Shown here in pieces: positions 25,898-37,053 of a DNA stretch of 49,267 nt. The position numbers were made by a program, and so were the translations under genes. The DNA lies in assembly GCF_000472505.1 (NCBI RefSeq), contig NZ_AWZR01000004.1, forward strand, positions 345,584-394,850, read 5' to 3'. Each line of letters opens with the position of its first letter. The first letter of the stretch is position 1. This stretch comes from Luteimonas sp. J29. Lineage in GTDB: Bacteria > Pseudomonadota > Gammaproteobacteria > Xanthomonadales > Xanthomonadaceae. The notes below the pieces were generated by a model that was not told where the DNA came from, did not search any database, and worked only from the letters and a program-made list of their open reading frames with translations.

Positions 25898-26166
25898 CAG
25901 CCGCCCTCGTCGAACTTTCGTTCGAACAGGGCGGCCGCGGCCTCCATCGCCTCCTGCTCGTCCTCGCCCTCCAGCCGCAGCAGCACGGTGGTGCCGTAGC
26001 CGGCGGCGAGCAGCATCACCCCCATGATGCTCTTGGCGTTGACCTCGCGGCCCTTGGCCACCAGGGTGGCGTTGCTGCGGAAGCCCGACAGCACCTGGAC
26101 CAGCTTGGCGGTCGCGCGCGCGTGCAGGCCGAGCTTGTTGGCGATGCGCAGTTCGCGTTCGATCAT
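25897..26166 (-). CDS. ptsH: HPr phosphocarrier protein
   Basis: 89 residues. Both regulatory sites are present: the PEP-dependent H15 (LGLHARATAKLVQ) and S46 in VNAKSIMGVMLLAA, the target of HPr kinase, whose gene lies 1.4 kb upstream. It relays phosphate from enzyme I to the EIIA proteins. It is encoded between the EIIA-Man type gene (8 bases upstream) and the EI gene (4-base overlap), so the three form one unit. No EIIB or EIIC gene is nearby, so a signalling role is more likely than sugar uptake. Confidence 0.95.
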   Translation of the reverse strand: MIERELRIANKLGLHARATAKLVQVLSGFRSNATLVAKGREVNAKSIMGVMLLAAGYGTTVLLRLEGEDEQEAMEAAAALFERKFDEGG

Positions 26167-26174
26167 CGTCGGCC

Positions 26175-26570
26175 TCAGGCGTCGTCCAGGACCACCCCGT
26201 TGCGCGCGCCTGCGGAGGCGACGGCGGGAAGTTCCTCAAGGGGGAGTTCAGGATAATTCATCACCCGCAGCAGCATCGGCAAGCTGAGCGCCGACACGCG
26301 GCGTGACGGCGTTCCCAGTCGCGACAGCCGGGCGGCGAGGTTGCTGGGGCTGGCGCCGTACAGGTCGGTGAGGATCAGCACCCCGTCGCCGCCGTCCGCG
26401 CGCCGCATCGCGGCGCTGGCCTGCGGCAGCACCGACTCGGGGTCGGCGTCGAACGGCACCTCGAACGTCTCCAGGCGCAGGGGAAGGTTGCCGCGCAGCA
26501 GGGTGGCGGCGACCGCGGCCAGCGCGGTGCCGATGCCGGGATGCGTGACGAGGAGGATGCCGACGGCCAT
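26175..26570 (-). CDS. PTS EIIA component, mannose (EIIA-Man) type
   Basis: 131 residues with the EIIA-Man fold. It starts MAVGILLVTHPGIG, where His10 is the phosphorylation site. VLILTDLYGASPSNLAARL is the second family motif (DLxGGSP in classical members). It has no fused EIIB domain. The ATG at 26570 is preceded at exactly 6 nt by TAAGTT, suggesting a leaderless transcript that starts the EIIA-HPr-EI unit; a gap of 110 bases separates it from rapZ. The partner protein receiving the signal is unknown. Confidence 0.92.
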   Translation of the reverse strand: MAVGILLVTHPGIGTALAAVAATLLRGNLPLRLETFEVPFDADPESVLPQASAAMRRADGGDGVLILTDLYGASPSNLAARLSRLGTPSRRVSALSLPMLLRVMNYPELPLEELPAVASAGARNGVVLDDA

Positions 26571-26576
26571 GCCCGC

Positions 26577-26582
26577 AACTTA
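26577..26582 (-). promoter_or_regulatory. -10 element (TAAGTT) directly before the EIIA gene, leaderless geometry
   Basis: TAAGTT on the minus strand ending 6 nt before the ATG at 26570, without a Shine-Dalgarno. It lies in a small AT-richer patch of otherwise very GC-rich DNA. Confidence 0.4.
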
Positions 26583-26680
26583 ACAGACGCCGGCGACGCG
26601 CCGGAAGCGCCGGAGGCCACGGTCACCGCGATCCCCGGGGGCGCGGTCGCCCGCAGTGGGCCCGGGGCGCGTCGCGCGCG

Positions 26681-27580
26681 TCAGTCCAGCTCGCGGTGGA
26701 AGGTCGCCACCTCGGTCCAGCCGCGCTCGCGGGCGTGCTCGGCCAGGGTCTCGGCCAGGTACACCGAGCGGTGGCGCCCGCCGCTGCAGCCGAAGGCGAC
26801 CGTCACGTAGCTGCGCGTACCCGACTGCATCCGCGGCAGCCAGGTGTCCAGGAACGCCGCCACCTGCTGCACGTACTCCAGGACCTCCGGGCGCTCCTCG
26901 AGATAGCTGCGCACGGCTTCGTCGCGGCCCGAGAGCGGCTTCAGACGCGGGTCCCAGTGCGGGTTGGGCAGGCTGCGCGCGTCGAACACGAAGTCGGCGT
27001 CGGCCGGGAGGCCGCGCCGGTAGGCGAACGACTCGAACAGCAGCGACAGCGACGAGTCCCGGGTCAGGCCGAGCTCGGTCAGCACCCGGTGGCGCAGCTG
27101 GTGGACGTTGAGTTCGGTGGTGTCCATCACCACGTCGGCCAGCGCGCGCAGCGGCTTGAGCGCCTGGCGCTCGAGCGCGATCGCATCGGCCAGCGCCAGG
27201 CCCAGGTGGGTCAGCGGGTGGCGGCGGCGGGTGTCGGCATAGCGCCGCAACAGGGTCCCGTCGCTGGCGTCGAAGAACACCAGCTGCGGCTGCAGCCCCA
27301 TCGCGCCCACCGCCGACAGCCATTCGGGCAGGTTGGCCAGGTCGCCGCGGTTGCGCATGTCGATGCCGACCGCGAGCTTCTGCTCGGCGCGCTCGGGGTG
27401 GGTGGCGGTGCGGACGAACTCGGGCAGCAGTTCCGCCGGCAGGTTGTCCACGCAGTAGAAGCCGAGGTCCTCGAACGTGTTGAGGGCCACGCTCTTGCCG
27501 CCGCCGGACATGCCGGTGACGATCAGCAGCGAAGCGGGGTCGCGGCCGTTGCCGGCGGCGGGGGGCTCGGGCGTGGTCAC
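26681..27580 (-). CDS. rapZ: RNase adapter protein RapZ
   Basis: 299 residues. The P-loop is at about 23-30 (GMSGGGKS), followed by the family motifs [60 protein letters not shown] and IGCTGGRHRSV-like [13 protein letters not shown]. RapZ binds glucosamine-6-phosphate in E. coli and directs RNase E to GlmZ; whether GlmZ exists here is not known. The GTG start at 27580 overlaps the hprK stop by 4 bases (GTGA). The neighbours rpoN-hpf-ptsN-rapZ are a conserved set. Confidence 0.95.
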   Translation of the reverse strand: MTTPEPPAAGNGRDPASLLIVTGMSGGGKSVALNTFEDLGFYCVDNLPAELLPEFVRTATHPERAEQKLAVGIDMRNRGDLANLPEWLSAVGAMGLQPQLVFFDASDGTLLRRYADTRRRHPLTHLGLALADAIALERQALKPLRALADVVMDTTELNVHQLRHRVLTELGLTRDSSLSLLFESFAYRRGLPADADFVFDARSLPNPHWDPRLKPLSGRDEAVRSYLEERPEVLEYVQQVAAFLDTWLPRMQSGTRSYVTVAFGCSGGRHRSVYLAETLAEHARERGWTEVATFHRELD

Positions 27581-28551
27581 GGCAGCGCTGGCTCCTCGCC
27601 GCTTTCCAGGAAATGGGAATGGCGCGCCAGGAACGCCGCGGCCGGGTCGATGCCCTTGGAGCGCAGGATGTGGGTGCGGGTGGCGGCCTCGGTCAGCACC
27701 GCGAGGTTGCGTCCGGGCATGACCGGCAGGGTGATCATCGGCACGTCGAGGTCGAGCACGCGGCGGTGGCCGAGGTCGCCGGTCAGGCGCACCATGCCGT
27801 CCTCGTGCTGCTGCGGCTCGGCGTCGGGCTTGGCCAGGTGCACGATCAGGCGCAGGTACTTGTTCCGCTTCACCGCGGTGTCGCCGAACATCTGGCGGAT
27901 GTTGAGCACGCCCAGGCCGCGCAGTTCCAGCAGGTCCTGCAGCAGTTCGGGGCAGGTGCCGTCGAGCACGTCCGGCGCGATCTGGGTGAACTCGGGCGCG
28001 TCGTCGGCCACCAGGCGGTGGCCGCGGGTGATCAGCTCCAGGGCCAGCTCGCTCTTGCCCGAGCCGGCCTCGCCGGTGATCAGCACGCCGATCGAGTAGA
28101 CCTCCATGAACACGCCGTGCAGGGTGACGCGCGGCGCGAGCGCACGCGCCATGTGGTACTGCAGGTGGTTGAGCAGTTCGTGGCCGCGGCGCGGCGAGAC
28201 CCACAGCGGGGTCTGGCTCTCCTCGGCCGCGCTGCGCAGGTCCTCCGGGCAGGCCTGGTTCTTGCTGATCACCAGCGCCAGCGGCCGGTAGCCGATCACC
28301 CGCTCGATCGTCTCCCAGCGCAGGCGCGAATCGAGCCCGTCCAACCAGGCCAGCTCCTCGCTGCCGAGGATCTGTACCTTGTTGGGATAGATGATGTTGA
28401 GGTAGCCGGCCAGCGACGGCCGGCGGGCGTTGGTCTCCACCGCCTCGAGCACCCGCGACTGGCCCTGCTGGCCGGCGACCCAGCGCAGGCCCAGGCGCTC
28501 GTGCTGCTGCTCGAACAGGTCGAGTGCGGTGAGGCGCTGGCTCATCGGCAT
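27577..28551 (-). CDS. hprK: HPr kinase/phosphorylase HprK
   Basis: 324 residues. It phosphorylates and dephosphorylates Ser46 of HPr. The N-terminal domain contains [10 protein letters not shown]. The kinase domain has the conserved HG (H145), Walker A GEAGSGKS at 160-167, LVADDAPEF, and the signature [22 protein letters not shown]. The ATG at 28551 overlaps the ptsN stop (ATGA); a second ATG at 28545 is possible. Gram-negative HprK is typically found beside ptsN and rapZ as here, and is thought to serve regulation rather than carbon catabolite repression of the Bacillus kind. Confidence 0.95.
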   Translation of the reverse strand: MPMSQRLTALDLFEQQHERLGLRWVAGQQGQSRVLEAVETNARRPSLAGYLNIIYPNKVQILGSEELAWLDGLDSRLRWETIERVIGYRPLALVISKNQACPEDLRSAAEESQTPLWVSPRRGHELLNHLQYHMARALAPRVTLHGVFMEVYSIGVLITGEAGSGKSELALELITRGHRLVADDAPEFTQIAPDVLDGTCPELLQDLLELRGLGVLNIRQMFGDTAVKRNKYLRLIVHLAKPDAEPQQHEDGMVRLTGDLGHRRVLDLDVPMITLPVMPGRNLAVLTEAATRTHILRSKGIDPAAAFLARHSHFLESGEEPALP

Positions 28552-29018
28552 CAGGCGGCGGCGCTGGCAGGGGGGCGCGACAGCAGCAGCCGCCGCAGCG
28601 CGGCCGCGCCGCGCGCCGCCCGCAAACGCTCGCGGAAACCGGGGTCGGCGAAGTGCGCCGCGATCTCGGCCAGGTGCTGGAGGTGCCGGTCGGGCTCGTC
28701 GTCGGGGGCGCACAGGGCAAGCACCAGGTCGACCGGCGCGCAGTCGCGGGCGCCGAAGTCCAGCGCCCGTCCGAGCCGCAGGAACGCGCCGCGCGCGGCC
28801 GGGAAGCCCTCGCCGCGCGCGTGCGGGATGGCGATGCCGTGGCCGATCGCGGTGCTGCCGAGGCGTTCGCGCGATTGAAGTCCCTGCGCGATCGCGTCCG
28901 CCAGCGGCCCGGGGCCGCCGGCCAGCAGGCCGGCGGCGGCCTCGAGCATGCGCGCCGGCGAGCCGGGGTCGTCCAGCACGACGATGCGCTCGGCGACGAG
29001 CAGGTCGGTCCAGGGCAT
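28551..29018 (-). CDS. ptsN: PTS EIIA-Ntr protein PtsN
   Basis: 155 residues, EIIA-fructose/nitrogen family. The phosphorylated histidine is about H66 in [13 protein letters not shown]. The C-terminal [23 protein letters not shown] is the family's second motif. PtsN is linked to nitrogen and potassium control and is encoded downstream of rpoN in many proteobacteria. The protein is about the usual length, but its N-terminus ([17 protein letters not shown]) is more divergent than in E. coli. It starts 15 bases after the hpf stop and overlaps hprK by one base of the stop/start ATGA junction. Confidence 0.93.
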   Translation of the reverse strand: MPWTDLLVAERIVVLDDPGSPARMLEAAAGLLAGGPGPLADAIAQGLQSRERLGSTAIGHGIAIPHARGEGFPAARGAFLRLGRALDFGARDCAPVDLVLALCAPDDEPDRHLQHLAEIAAHFADPGFRERLRAARGAAALRRLLLSRPPASAAA

Positions 29019-29033
29019 GGCGGGGTCCCGTGG

Positions 29034-29360
29034 TCAGCCGAAGCTGCCGTCGCGCGCCGGGTTGGCGCCGCGGTGGTGGTCGGTGAGCTTCTTGTGGTGC
29101 TTGAGCAGCTGGCGGTCGAGCTTGTCCACCAGCAGGTCGATCGCCGCGTACATGTCCACGCCGGCGGCGTCGGCGTGCAGCGCCTTCCCGTCCAGGTTCA
29201 GCGTGGCCTCGGCCTTGTGGTTGGGCTTGTCGAGGCTGAGCTGCACGCGCACCTCCAGCGGGCGTTCGACATGGCGTCCGAGCCGCTCCAGCTTGCTCTC
29301 CACGTAATCGCGCAGGGCCGCGGTCACTTCGATGCCATGGCCGTAGGTCTGGATCTGCAT
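29034..29360 (-). CDS. hpf: Short ribosome hibernation-promoting factor (HPF)
   Basis: 108 residues, S30AE family, short form. It starts [20 protein letters not shown] and contains [11 protein letters not shown] and [24 protein letters not shown] [17 protein letters not shown], all typical. It binds the 30S decoding region in stationary phase and promotes 70S dimers. The ATG at 29360 has an AGGAGG ribosome-binding site. The 127-base gap to rpoN contains two short inverted repeats (TAACG-CAG-CGTTA at 29427-29439; GACCGG-T-CCGGTC near 29450) but no obvious promoter. Confidence 0.95.
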   Translation of the reverse strand: MQIQTYGHGIEVTAALRDYVESKLERLGRHVERPLEVRVQLSLDKPNHKAEATLNLDGKALHADAAGVDMYAAIDLLVDKLDRQLLKHHKKLTDHHRGANPARDGSFG

Positions 29361-29487
29361 CAGATGCCTCCTGTCTCGGGAACCCCAGCATGGCCCAAAG
29401 CGGCCCACCGTGGGTTGAGGACAGGTTAACGCAGCGTTACCCCCCGGGCGACCGGTCCGGTCATGGACAGGCCCCGGGGAAACCGGT

Positions 29488-30936
29488 TCAATTGATCCTT
29501 ACGCGATCGTGCGAGGCGGCGATCTGCATGGCCTCGCGGTACTTGGCCACGGTGCGCCGGGCTACCGGCACCCCCGATGCCTTGAGCGACTCGGCCAGGC
29601 GGGCGTCGGACAGCGGCTTGCGCGGGTCCTCGGCCTCGATCAGTCGCCGGATCATCTGCTGGATCGCCACGCTGGAAGCCTCGCCGCCGCCCTCGGTGTC
29701 GATGCCCGAGGCGAAGAAGTCGCGCAGGGCGATGGTGCCGCGCGGGGTGTGGACGTACTTGCGGGCCACCGCGCGCGAGACCGTGGATTCGTGCATCCCG
29801 ATCTCGGCCGCGACCTCGCGCAGGGTCAGCGGCCGCAGCGCGCGGGCGCCGAACTCCAGGAAGCCGGACTGCTGCCGGATCAGGCAGCGCACCACCTTGA
29901 GCAGGGTCTCGCCGCGCGCCTCGAGGTTCTTCAGCAGCCAGCGCGCCTCCTGCAGGCGGCCCTTGAGGTAGCCGGCATCGTCGCCGGCCGCGGTCTGGAT
30001 CATCCGTTCGTAGGCCTGGTGGATGGTCAGCCGCGGCATCGAGTGCGGGGCCAGCATCGCCTGCCAGACGCCGTTGCGGCGCACGATCACCGCGTCCGGC
30101 ACCACGTAGCTGTCCGAGGTCAGTTCCCCGACCTGGGAGCCGGGGCGCGGGTCCAGCGAGCGCAGCAGGGCGAGGGCGGTCTCGGCCTCCTCCGTGGTGC
30201 AGCCCAGCTGCTCGCAGACCCCGCGCACGCCGAGCTTGGGCAGGCGGTCGATCAGGGTCCGGACCAGGGTCATGGCCAGGGCCCGGCCGGGGGTGTCCCC
30301 GGCCAGGGTGTCGAGCTGGATCCACAGGCATTCGCCCAGGTCGCGCGCGCCCACCCCCACCGGGTCCATGCGCTGGATCTGGCGCAGCACGGCCAGGATC
30401 TCGCCGTCGTCGGGCGCGTCGCCGGGCGGCAGCGCCGCGGCGATCTCCGAGAACGGGACCCGCAGGTAGCCGTCGTCCTCGATCGCGTCGATCAGGGCGG
30501 CGCCGATGCGCAGGTCGCGCGGGGACAGGTGCGAGAGGTTCAGCTGCCAGGTCAGGTGGTCGCGCAGGGTCTCGGACTGGACCATGCGGCTGGCCGGGTC
30601 GCTGCCGTCGTCCTCGCCGCCGCGTCCGCCGCCGGACCCGGCGTAGTCGAAGTCGCCGCCGTCCTGCCAGCCGTCGGACCCGTCGTCCCAGTCGGTGCGT
30701 TCGCCGGGGTCGGCACCGGCGTCGGCCGCGTCCGCGCCGGGCGTGCTGCCGGACACGGGTTCGGCGGGCAGCGACTGCGCCTCCTCGGCCCAGTCCAGCA
30801 GGGGGTTGCTCTCCACCGCGGCGGCGATCTCGGCCTCCAGTTCCACCGCCGGCAGCTGCAGCAGGTGGAGCGCCTGGCGCAGCTGCGGCGTCAGGACGAG
30901 GTGTTGTCCGAGCGATGTCTGGAGGCGTGGCTTCAT
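29488..30936 (-). CDS. rpoN: RNA polymerase sigma-54 factor RpoN
   Basis: 482 residues. The glutamine/leucine-rich region I is visible at the start (LQTSLGQHLVLTPQLRQALHLLQLPA), then an acidic low-complexity region II (about residues 60-130), the core-binding domain and the helix-turn-helix (LREVAAEIGMHESTVSRAVARKYV). The RpoN box (ARRTVAKYRE) lies near the C-terminus. It directs transcription from -24/-12 promoters with enhancer-binding ATPases. The ATG at 30936 is preceded by GGGGA. It lies 32 bases after lptB, the widespread lptB-rpoN arrangement. Confidence 0.97.
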   Translation of the reverse strand: MKPRLQTSLGQHLVLTPQLRQALHLLQLPAVELEAEIAAAVESNPLLDWAEEAQSLPAEPVSGSTPGADAADAGADPGERTDWDDGSDGWQDGGDFDYAGSGGGRGGEDDGSDPASRMVQSETLRDHLTWQLNLSHLSPRDLRIGAALIDAIEDDGYLRVPFSEIAAALPPGDAPDDGEILAVLRQIQRMDPVGVGARDLGECLWIQLDTLAGDTPGRALAMTLVRTLIDRLPKLGVRGVCEQLGCTTEEAETALALLRSLDPRPGSQVGELTSDSYVVPDAVIVRRNGVWQAMLAPHSMPRLTIHQAYERMIQTAAGDDAGYLKGRLQEARWLLKNLEARGETLLKVVRCLIRQQSGFLEFGARALRPLTLREVAAEIGMHESTVSRAVARKYVHTPRGTIALRDFFASGIDTEGGGEASSVAIQQMIRRLIEAEDPRKPLSDARLAESLKASGVPVARRTVAKYREAMQIAASHDRVRIN

Positions 30937-30968
30937 CGTCCCCGGTGTCCCCTGGACGACGTGCACGG

Positions 30969-31688
30969 CTACAGGCGGAAGGACTCCCCGAGGTAGACCC
31001 GGCGCACGTCGGGATTGGCCAGAAGCGCGTCCGGAGCCCCCTGCGCGAGCACGCTTCCCTCGTTGAGGATATACGCCCGGTCGCAAATGCCCAAGGTTTC
31101 GCGGACGTTGTGGTCCGTGATCAGGACCCCGATCCCGCGGTGCTTGAGGTGTTCGACGATCCGCTGGATCTCCCCGACCGAGATCGGGTCCACGCCGGCG
31201 AAGGGCTCGTCGAGCAGGATCAGCCGCGGCCGGGCGGCCAGGGCCCGGGCGATCTCGACCCGGCGCCGCTCGCCGCCGGACAGGCTGGCGCCGATCTGGT
31301 CGGCGACGTGGCCGATCTGCAGTTCGTCGAGCAGCGACTCCAGTTCGCGGGCGCGGCCGGCGCGGTCCAGGTCCTCGCGCAACTCGAGCACCAGCATGAT
31401 GTTGTCGGCCACGCTGAGCTTGCGGAACACCGACGGCTCCTGCGGCAGGTAGCCGACGCCGCGGCGCGCGCGCTGGTGCATCGGCTCGGCGGTGATGTCG
31501 TGGCCGTCGAGCACGATCCGCCCCTCGTCGGCCGGGACCAGGCCGACGATCATGTAGAAGCAGGTGGTCTTGCCGGCGCCGTTCGGGCCGAGCAGGCCCA
31601 CGACCTCGCCGGCGTCGAGGCTCAGCTGGAAGTCGCGCACGACCTCGCGCTGGCGGTAGCGCTTGCGCAAGCCCTCGGCGACGAGCAT
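30969..31688 (-). CDS. lptB: LPS export ABC transporter ATPase LptB
   Basis: 239 residues. It is the ATPase of the LptB2FG complex that extracts LPS from the inner membrane. Walker [11 protein letters not shown]-loop [12 protein letters not shown] signature [15 protein letters not shown], Walker [14 protein letters not shown] and the switch His in [11 protein letters not shown] are all intact. The C-terminus YLGESFRL is typical. The ATG at 31688 overlaps the lptA stop as ATGA. lptF/G are not in the window. Confidence 0.97.
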   Translation of the reverse strand: MLVAEGLRKRYRQREVVRDFQLSLDAGEVVGLLGPNGAGKTTCFYMIVGLVPADEGRIVLDGHDITAEPMHQRARRGVGYLPQEPSVFRKLSVADNIMLVLELREDLDRAGRARELESLLDELQIGHVADQIGASLSGGERRRVEIARALAARPRLILLDEPFAGVDPISVGEIQRIVEHLKHRGIGVLITDHNVRETLGICDRAYILNEGSVLAQGAPDALLANPDVRRVYLGESFRL

Positions 31689-32233
31689 CAGTCGTTCCCG
31701 TCCCTGTCGGCCTTGTCGGACGCGTCGTCCCGGGCGCGGGCGCGCGGCTCGAAGGTCAGGGTCACGCGGCCGCCCTCGCTGCCGCCGCCGCCCTGCACCT
31801 GGCCGGTGCGCATGTTGTAGACGATGCGCTCGCCGGCGATGCTGCCGCGGCCGGGCTGCTGGACCACCGCGCCGCCGGTGAACACCACGGTGTCCTGGCG
31901 CAGGTCGTAGTCGACCTGGGCGGCGGTCGCGTTCATGGTGCCGCCGTTGTCCATTTCCTGGCGCAGCCTGACCGGCGAGCCGGTGAGCTTGGCGCTCTGG
32001 ATGTCGCCGTCGCCCTGGCGGATGTCGGCGCGCGCGGCCTCGATCACCAGCGAGCCCTGCACGATGTGGACGTTGCCGGTGAGCACGCACGGGCCGCCGT
32101 CGGTGACGGTGCAGTCGCTGCGGCTGGCCTGCACCTTCATCGGCTGCTGCCGGTCGGAGGACTTGGCCACGGCGGCGTGCGCGCAGCACGCGGCGGCGAC
32201 CGCGAGGACCAGCTTAGCGGTGGTTCGGGTCAT
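31688..32233 (-). CDS. lptA: LPS transport periplasmic protein LptA
   Basis: 181 residues. It has a Sec signal peptide ([23 protein letters not shown]) followed by the OstA/LptA beta-jellyroll, with [18 protein letters not shown] and [19 protein letters not shown] and then [13 protein letters not shown]. LptA forms the periplasmic bridge carrying LPS to LptDE. The C-terminal tail is polar and acidic ([13 protein letters not shown]). Its start lies 20 bases inside the end of lptC and its stop overlaps lptB, so the three are tightly coupled. Confidence 0.94.
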   Translation of the reverse strand: MTRTTAKLVLAVAAACCAHAAVAKSSDRQQPMKVQASRSDCTVTDGGPCVLTGNVHIVQGSLVIEAARADIRQGDGDIQSAKLTGSPVRLRQEMDNGGTMNATAAQVDYDLRQDTVVFTGGAVVQQPGRGSIAGERIVYNMRTGQVQGGGGSEGGRVTLTFEPRARARDDASDKADRDGND

Positions 32234-32774
32234 TGGTGAGGCTCACTTTGGACAGGAGCTGGATGCGCTTGCCGGCCAGGTCGGCCTCCATCCCGGTACC
32301 GCGCATTGTAGTGCCGGGGGTGGTGATGGTCACGACGGCGTCGGAGGTGGCCCGGTTCTGCTGCGGGTACACGTCCAGCGACTCGGTGCGCATCCGGGTC
32401 GGACGGCTGGCGCCCACGGGGCTGTCGGCCACGACGTCGCCGCGCAGCTGCACCAGGGTGCTCTTCTCGTCGACCTGGCCGCGCCGGGCCCGCACTTCCC
32501 AGCGGCTGCCGTGCTGGTCGGGCATCAGGAACAGCGGCGTGACCAGTTCCAGGGTGCGTGCACCGGGGGTCTGGCGCAGCTCGGGCGCGCGCAGCGAGAA
32601 CGACTCCTGCCCCTCCGAGTCGAGCGTGACCAGGTCGAAGTCGCGCAGGATGAAGTCCGAGCGCGGGTCGGCCTCCTCGGCGTCCTCGTCCGGCGCGTCG
32701 CCGCGCCAGGCGAACCAGCCGCTGAGCAACGCGCCGGCGAGCAGGGCCAGGATCACGGCCAGGCGCCAGTTCAT
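32214..32774 (-). CDS. lptC: LPS export protein LptC
   Basis: 186 residues. There is one N-terminal membrane anchor (about 4-24, RLAVILALLAGALLSGWFAW) and then a periplasmic jellyroll with DFILRDFDLVTLDSEG, LRAPELRQTP and TMRGTGMEADLAGKRIQLLSKV, the family's C-terminal signature. LptC links LptB2FG to LptA. The ATG at 32774 overlaps the kdsC stop (ATGA), and the gene overlaps lptA by 20 bases. Confidence 0.94.
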   Translation of the reverse strand: MNWRLAVILALLAGALLSGWFAWRGDAPDEDAEEADPRSDFILRDFDLVTLDSEGQESFSLRAPELRQTPGARTLELVTPLFLMPDQHGSRWEVRARRGQVDEKSTLVQLRGDVVADSPVGASRPTRMRTESLDVYPQQNRATSDAVVTITTPGTTMRGTGMEADLAGKRIQLLSKVSLTNDPNHR

Positions 32775-33322
32775 CGCGCGCCGTCCCCGAGCAGGTCGGC
32801 GAGCCGGCCCTGGGCATGCAGGACCAGGTCGCAGAACTCGCGCACCGCGCCCTCGCCGCCGCGCGACGGGGTGACCCAGTGGACCTCGTCGCGGATCCAG
32901 TGGTGGACGTTGGCCGGCGCGACCGCGAAGCCGGCCAGCCGCAGCACGCCCAGGTCGGGCAGATCGTCGCCCATGAAGGCCACCTGTTCGCGCTCGAGGC
33001 CCAGGCGCATGCGGATCTCCTCGACGCAGGCCAGCTTGTCCTTCACGTTCACGTGCGGCTCGGCGCCCAGCTCGCGGGCGCGGTTGGCGGCGACCAGGCT
33101 GTCGCGCGCGGTGACGAAGGCGACCGTGATCCCGGCCTTGCGCAGCTGCACCAGGCCCTGGCCGTCGAGCACGCTGAAGGCCTTGGACTCGCGGCCCATG
33201 CTGTCGAACCAGAGCCGGCCGTCGGTCAGGGTGCCGTCGACGTCGAAGCAGGCCAGGCGCACCTTCGCGGCGCGCGCGACCAGGTCGTCGGGGTACTCGG
33301 GGCGGAAATGCGGCAAGGACAC
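32771..33322 (-). CDS. kdsC: 3-deoxy-D-manno-octulosonate-8-phosphate phosphatase KdsC
   Basis: 183 residues, HAD superfamily C0 type. It removes phosphate from KDO-8-phosphate for the LPS inner core. Motif I is CFDVDGTLTDGRLWFD with the nucleophilic Asp; ESKAFSVLDGQGL, FVTARDS and FMGDDLPDLGVL (motif III/IV) follow. The start is uncertain: GTG at 33322 sits only about 3 nt after GGAGG, whereas TTG at 33316 is optimally spaced from it. It lies 41 bases after kdsD. Confidence 0.94.
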   Translation of the reverse strand: MSLPHFRPEYPDDLVARAAKVRLACFDVDGTLTDGRLWFDSMGRESKAFSVLDGQGLVQLRKAGITVAFVTARDSLVAANRARELGAEPHVNVKDKLACVEEIRMRLGLEREQVAFMGDDLPDLGVLRLAGFAVAPANVHHWIRDEVHWVTPSRGGEGAVREFCDLVLHAQGRLADLLGDGAR

Positions 33323-33363
33323 ACCCTCCAGTCAACGGCGCCGGGCAGGACCGGCCGCCAGGT

Positions 33364-34371
33364 TCAGACCACCCGTGCGCGGAACAGGTCGTGGACGTTG
33401 AGGGCGCCGACCACGCGCCGGGCGTCGTCGAGCACCACCAGCGCGTTGATCTTGCGCGTTTCCATCAGCCGCGCCGCCTCGACCGCGAGCGCGTCGCTGC
33501 CGATCGTCACCGGGTCGCGCGTCATCACCTCGCCGATGGTGGTGGCGTGCACGTCCACGCGGCGGTCGCCGAGCGCGCGGCGCAGGTCGCCGTCGGTGAA
33601 CAGGCCCAGCAGCCGGCCTTCCCCGTCGATCACGGCGGTCACGCCCAGGCGCTTGCGGCTCATCTCCAGCAGCGCCTCGCCGAGCGAGGCGTCGGGGCCC
33701 ACGCGCGGGATGTCGTCGCCGGTGTGCATCACGTCGGCGATGTGCAGCAGCAGCCGGCGGCCGAGCGCGCCGGCCGGGTGCGAACGGGCGAAGTCGTCGG
33801 CGGTGAAGCCGCGCGCCTCCAGCAGTGCCACCGCCAGCGCGTCGCCCATCGCCATCGAGGCGGTGGTGCTGGACGTGGGCGCCAGGTGCAGCGGGCAGGC
33901 TTCCTCGGGCACGCTGATGTCCAGGTGCACGTCGGCGGCCCGGGCCAGGGTCGATCCGGGGCGGCCGGTCATCGCCAGCAGCACGTTGCCCTGGCGCTTG
34001 AGCACCGGCAGCAGCATCAGGATCTCGTCGGACTCGCCCGAGTACGACACCGCCAGCACCAGGTCGGCGTCGGTCACCATGCCCAGGTCGCCGTGGCCGG
34101 CCTCGCCCGGGTGCATGTAGAACGCGGGGGTGCCGGTGGAGGCGAGCGTGGCCGCGATCTTGCGCGCCACGTGCCCGGACTTGCCCATGCCGGTGCAGAC
34201 CACGCGGCCGCTGCAGGCCAGGATCCGTCGGCAGGCTTCGGAGAACGCGCCGTCCAGGCGCGCGCCCACCGCCTCGAGGGCGCCGGCTTCGGTCTTGAAC
34301 ACGCGCCGTCCGCTGGCCGCGAGCGTGCTCGGGTCGGGGAACTCGCTGGGCTTGGGGTCTGGAATGGCCAT
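33364..34371 (-). CDS. kdsD: Arabinose-5-phosphate isomerase KdsD (KpsF/GutQ family)
   Basis: 335 residues. It interconverts ribulose-5-phosphate and arabinose-5-phosphate, the KDO precursor. The SIS sugar-isomerase domain shows GMGKSGHVARKIAATLASTGTPAF, MHPGEAGHGDLGM, SYSGESDE and LAPTSSTTASMAMGDALA. Two C-terminal CBS domains follow (DVMHTGDDIPRV; EVMTRDPVTIG). The ATG at 34371 was chosen by family length; the ATG at 34410 would add 13 residues but lies in an AT-rich likely promoter patch. It is the first gene of the kdsD-kdsC-lptC-lptA-lptB-rpoN series. Confidence 0.94.
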   Translation of the reverse strand: MAIPDPKPSEFPDPSTLAASGRRVFKTEAGALEAVGARLDGAFSEACRRILACSGRVVCTGMGKSGHVARKIAATLASTGTPAFYMHPGEAGHGDLGMVTDADLVLAVSYSGESDEILMLLPVLKRQGNVLLAMTGRPGSTLARAADVHLDISVPEEACPLHLAPTSSTTASMAMGDALAVALLEARGFTADDFARSHPAGALGRRLLLHIADVMHTGDDIPRVGPDASLGEALLEMSRKRLGVTAVIDGEGRLLGLFTDGDLRRALGDRRVDVHATTIGEVMTRDPVTIGSDALAVEAARLMETRKINALVVLDDARRVVGALNVHDLFRARVV

Positions 34372-36316
<1,945 letters not shown>

Positions 36317-36331
36317 CCGACCCGTCCGCGG

Positions 36332-37030
36332 TCAGCGCAGCGAACGCAGGGTGAGGTCGATGTGGTCGCGGCCGCCGCGCTGCTGCAGGATGCGCGCCGG
36401 GACCGGCAGGCCGTCGACGATCCACGCGGTGATGCTGCGCTCGTCGTTGTTCCACGTCACCTTGGTCGCGGTGTGGGTCTTGCCGCCGACGGTGATCGAT
36501 TCGGTGCCGGCGGGACGGAACACCTGCTTGCGCGCGCGCCCGTCCTCCACCAGCCGGTACGACAGCGGCTTGCCGGCCTTGAAGTCGCGCACCAGGGCCA
36601 GGTTCATCAGCATCCCGTCCACGTCGCCCGGCTGCAGGCGGACCGGGCCGCGGCGGTCGGCCTTCACGTCGCCTTCCCAGGTCGCCTGGCCGCGCGACCA
36701 GTCGTAGGTGGCGGTGGTCGAACGCGGCTTGACCAGCATCGCCGCGAGCCCCGATTCGCCGCGCTGCGAATCGTGGCTGGACACCGGCCGCCACTGCTCG
36801 CCGTCGACCTCGAACACGGTGTTCTGCTCCAGGCGCGCGCCGGCGCCATTGACCTGGAGGCTGTATTTCCAGCGATTGCCGCCGGCCGGCTCCAGGGTCA
36901 TGCGCCCGGTGGCCTGCAGGCCCATGTACTGGGCGGCGTAGTCGGCGGTGAACGGCTCGACCGCGGCGGCGGATGCGCTCGCCAGCGCGAGTACGGCGGC
37001 CGCGGCGATGGAGCGCAGTGCGGATGTCAT
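36332..37030 (-). CDS. DUF3108 domain periplasmic protein (copy 2)
   Basis: About 232 residues. A Sec signal peptide ends ASASAAAVEPF, followed by a beta-rich DUF3108 domain with LQPGDVDGMLMNLALVRD, YRLVEDGRARKQVFRPAG and TAWIVDGLPVPARILQ. The function is unknown. The ATG at 37030 has a GAGGA ribosome-binding site 8 nt upstream; an ATG at 37057 overlapping the upstream gene's stop (ATGA) is the alternative. It is a diverged tandem paralogue of the preceding gene, and the stop lies 15 bases from the convergent EF-hand gene. Confidence 0.88.
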   Translation of the reverse strand: MTSALRSIAAAAVLALASASAAAVEPFTADYAAQYMGLQATGRMTLEPAGGNRWKYSLQVNGAGARLEQNTVFEVDGEQWRPVSSHDSQRGESGLAAMLVKPRSTTATYDWSRGQATWEGDVKADRRGPVRLQPGDVDGMLMNLALVRDFKAGKPLSYRLVEDGRARKQVFRPAGTESITVGGKTHTATKVTWNNDERSITAWIVDGLPVPARILQQRGGRDHIDLTLRSLR

Positions 37031-37053
37031 GGGCAGGGTCCTCGGATTCGTGT

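Noticed and set aside
22646..25999. An 1117-codon open frame on the plus strand across mgtE and the EI gene
   Set aside because: It spans two well-supported genes and their intergenic gap in antisense, with His/Gln/Arg-rich composition and no domain.
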